From Yamagishiella unicocca (Eukaryota > Chlorophyta > Chlorophyceae > Chlamydomonadales > Volvocaceae): 64,000 bases of DNA. The DNA is taken from contig BDSL01000159.1 in assembly GCA_003116995.1 (NCBI GenBank), positions 1-64,000 of the forward strand, written 5' to 3'. Below are positions 63,721-64,000 of this stretch, one piece after another; position 1 is the stretch's first letter; the number at the start of each line of letters is the position of its first letter. The position numbers were made by a program, and so were the translations under genes. Under the pieces are notes generated by a model. It did no database searches and was not told where the DNA came from. It saw only the letters and a program-made list of their open reading frames with translations.

Positions 63721-64000
63721 ATGCAAAAAATCGTCTTTGTTTCGTGTTTCGCGTCCGCCATCGTTTCATCAGAGTCAACAAGTCAACGTCGCTTGCTGTC
63801 ACGTGGAATGGTCTCCGTCTATTGGTCGTCTACCTCCGGAGTCCTCGACGCTGTTTGGGATCCGCTAGGTCCTTCCAACCTAGAGCTTCAGCTCAAGCAG
63901 CTCAACTTGGACGTATCTCGCGTCACTGGGGAGTCCGGGCGCTCTCCGATAAACTCCGCATCGGTTGCCTTTCTGATCCCAGCTGCCAGCGGCGATAGCT
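63721..64000 (+). CDS. Paralogue of the secreted protein at 58585, cut by the window end
   Basis: Open frame from the ATG at 63721 to the last base. It starts MQKIVFVSCFASAIVSSES, a clear signal peptide that differs from the first copy, and then matches it closely: VSVYWSSTSGVLDAVWDPLG, LKQLNLDVSRVTGESGRSPI, VAFLIPAASGDS. Nucleotide identity to 58715-58880 is very high by eye, including many third positions, so the duplication is recent or converted. The signal-peptide region does not align, which suggests shuffled or independently evolving 5' ends. Confidence 0.85.
   Translation, partial: MQKIVFVSCFASAIVSSESTSQRRLLSRGMVSVYWSSTSGVLDAVWDPLGPSNLELQLKQLNLDVSRVTGESGRSPINSASVAFLIPAASGDS

Overview
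This is nuclear DNA of a GC-rich green alga, most likely a volvocine or other chlamydomonadalean species. The genes are split by many short introns with GTGAGT-type donors and CTGCAG acceptors. They encode proteins with long Gly/Ala/Pro-rich inserts, the intergenic DNA is full of micro- and minisatellites, and the gene families (receptor-type guanylyl cyclase, plant-type chromomethylase, mRNA cap methyltransferase, adenosine kinase) are eukaryotic. There is no operon structure and no CRISPR. Exon coordinates below were built by hand from splice consensus, reading phase and family motifs.

Left half (0-38 kb). A 20-bp minisatellite (1-205) and repeat-rich DNA lead into a receptor guanylyl cyclase on + (3712-11403): signal peptide, periplasmic-binding-protein-like ectodomain, one membrane segment, a kinase-homology domain without catalytic residues, and a class III cyclase domain with guanylyl-specific residues. 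A second, very similar copy lies on - (37897-30895). The two are convergent and enclose a chromomethylase-type DNA cytosine-5 methyltransferase on + (about 15.3-28.0 kb). The second cyclase copy has no recognisable signal-peptide exon and a different C-terminal tail. The first carries a 479-bp intron insertion flanked by an 8-bp direct repeat. The methyltransferase keeps its key motifs and chromodomain, but has 18 nine-residue tandem repeats between motifs I and II, a 20-nt microexon and a GC-AG intron.

Right half (38-64 kb). In order: an unrecognised Ala-rich coiled-coil protein (+, 39.4-42.4 kb); an mRNA cap guanine-N7 methyltransferase (-, 43.4-47.4 kb), divergently paired with a small single-exon, probably mitochondrial membrane protein (+, 47767-48192); adenosine kinase (-, 49.8-53.1 kb, nine exons); the C-terminal part of a Mini-III-like RNase III protein (-, 53.6-54.3 kb); an RGG/Gly-rich protein (+, to 56707); a LINE C-terminal fragment (-, 58.1-58.4 kb); a secreted protein of unknown family (+, 58585-60628); and the start of a close paralogue of it (63721 to the window edge).

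A family of dispersed, probably 5'-truncated retroelement fragments ending in GTAACCGTTACAAC recurs across the window. The genes do not form one pathway. The coherent themes are cGMP signalling through a duplicated receptor, DNA methylation, RNA capping and processing, and purine salvage.
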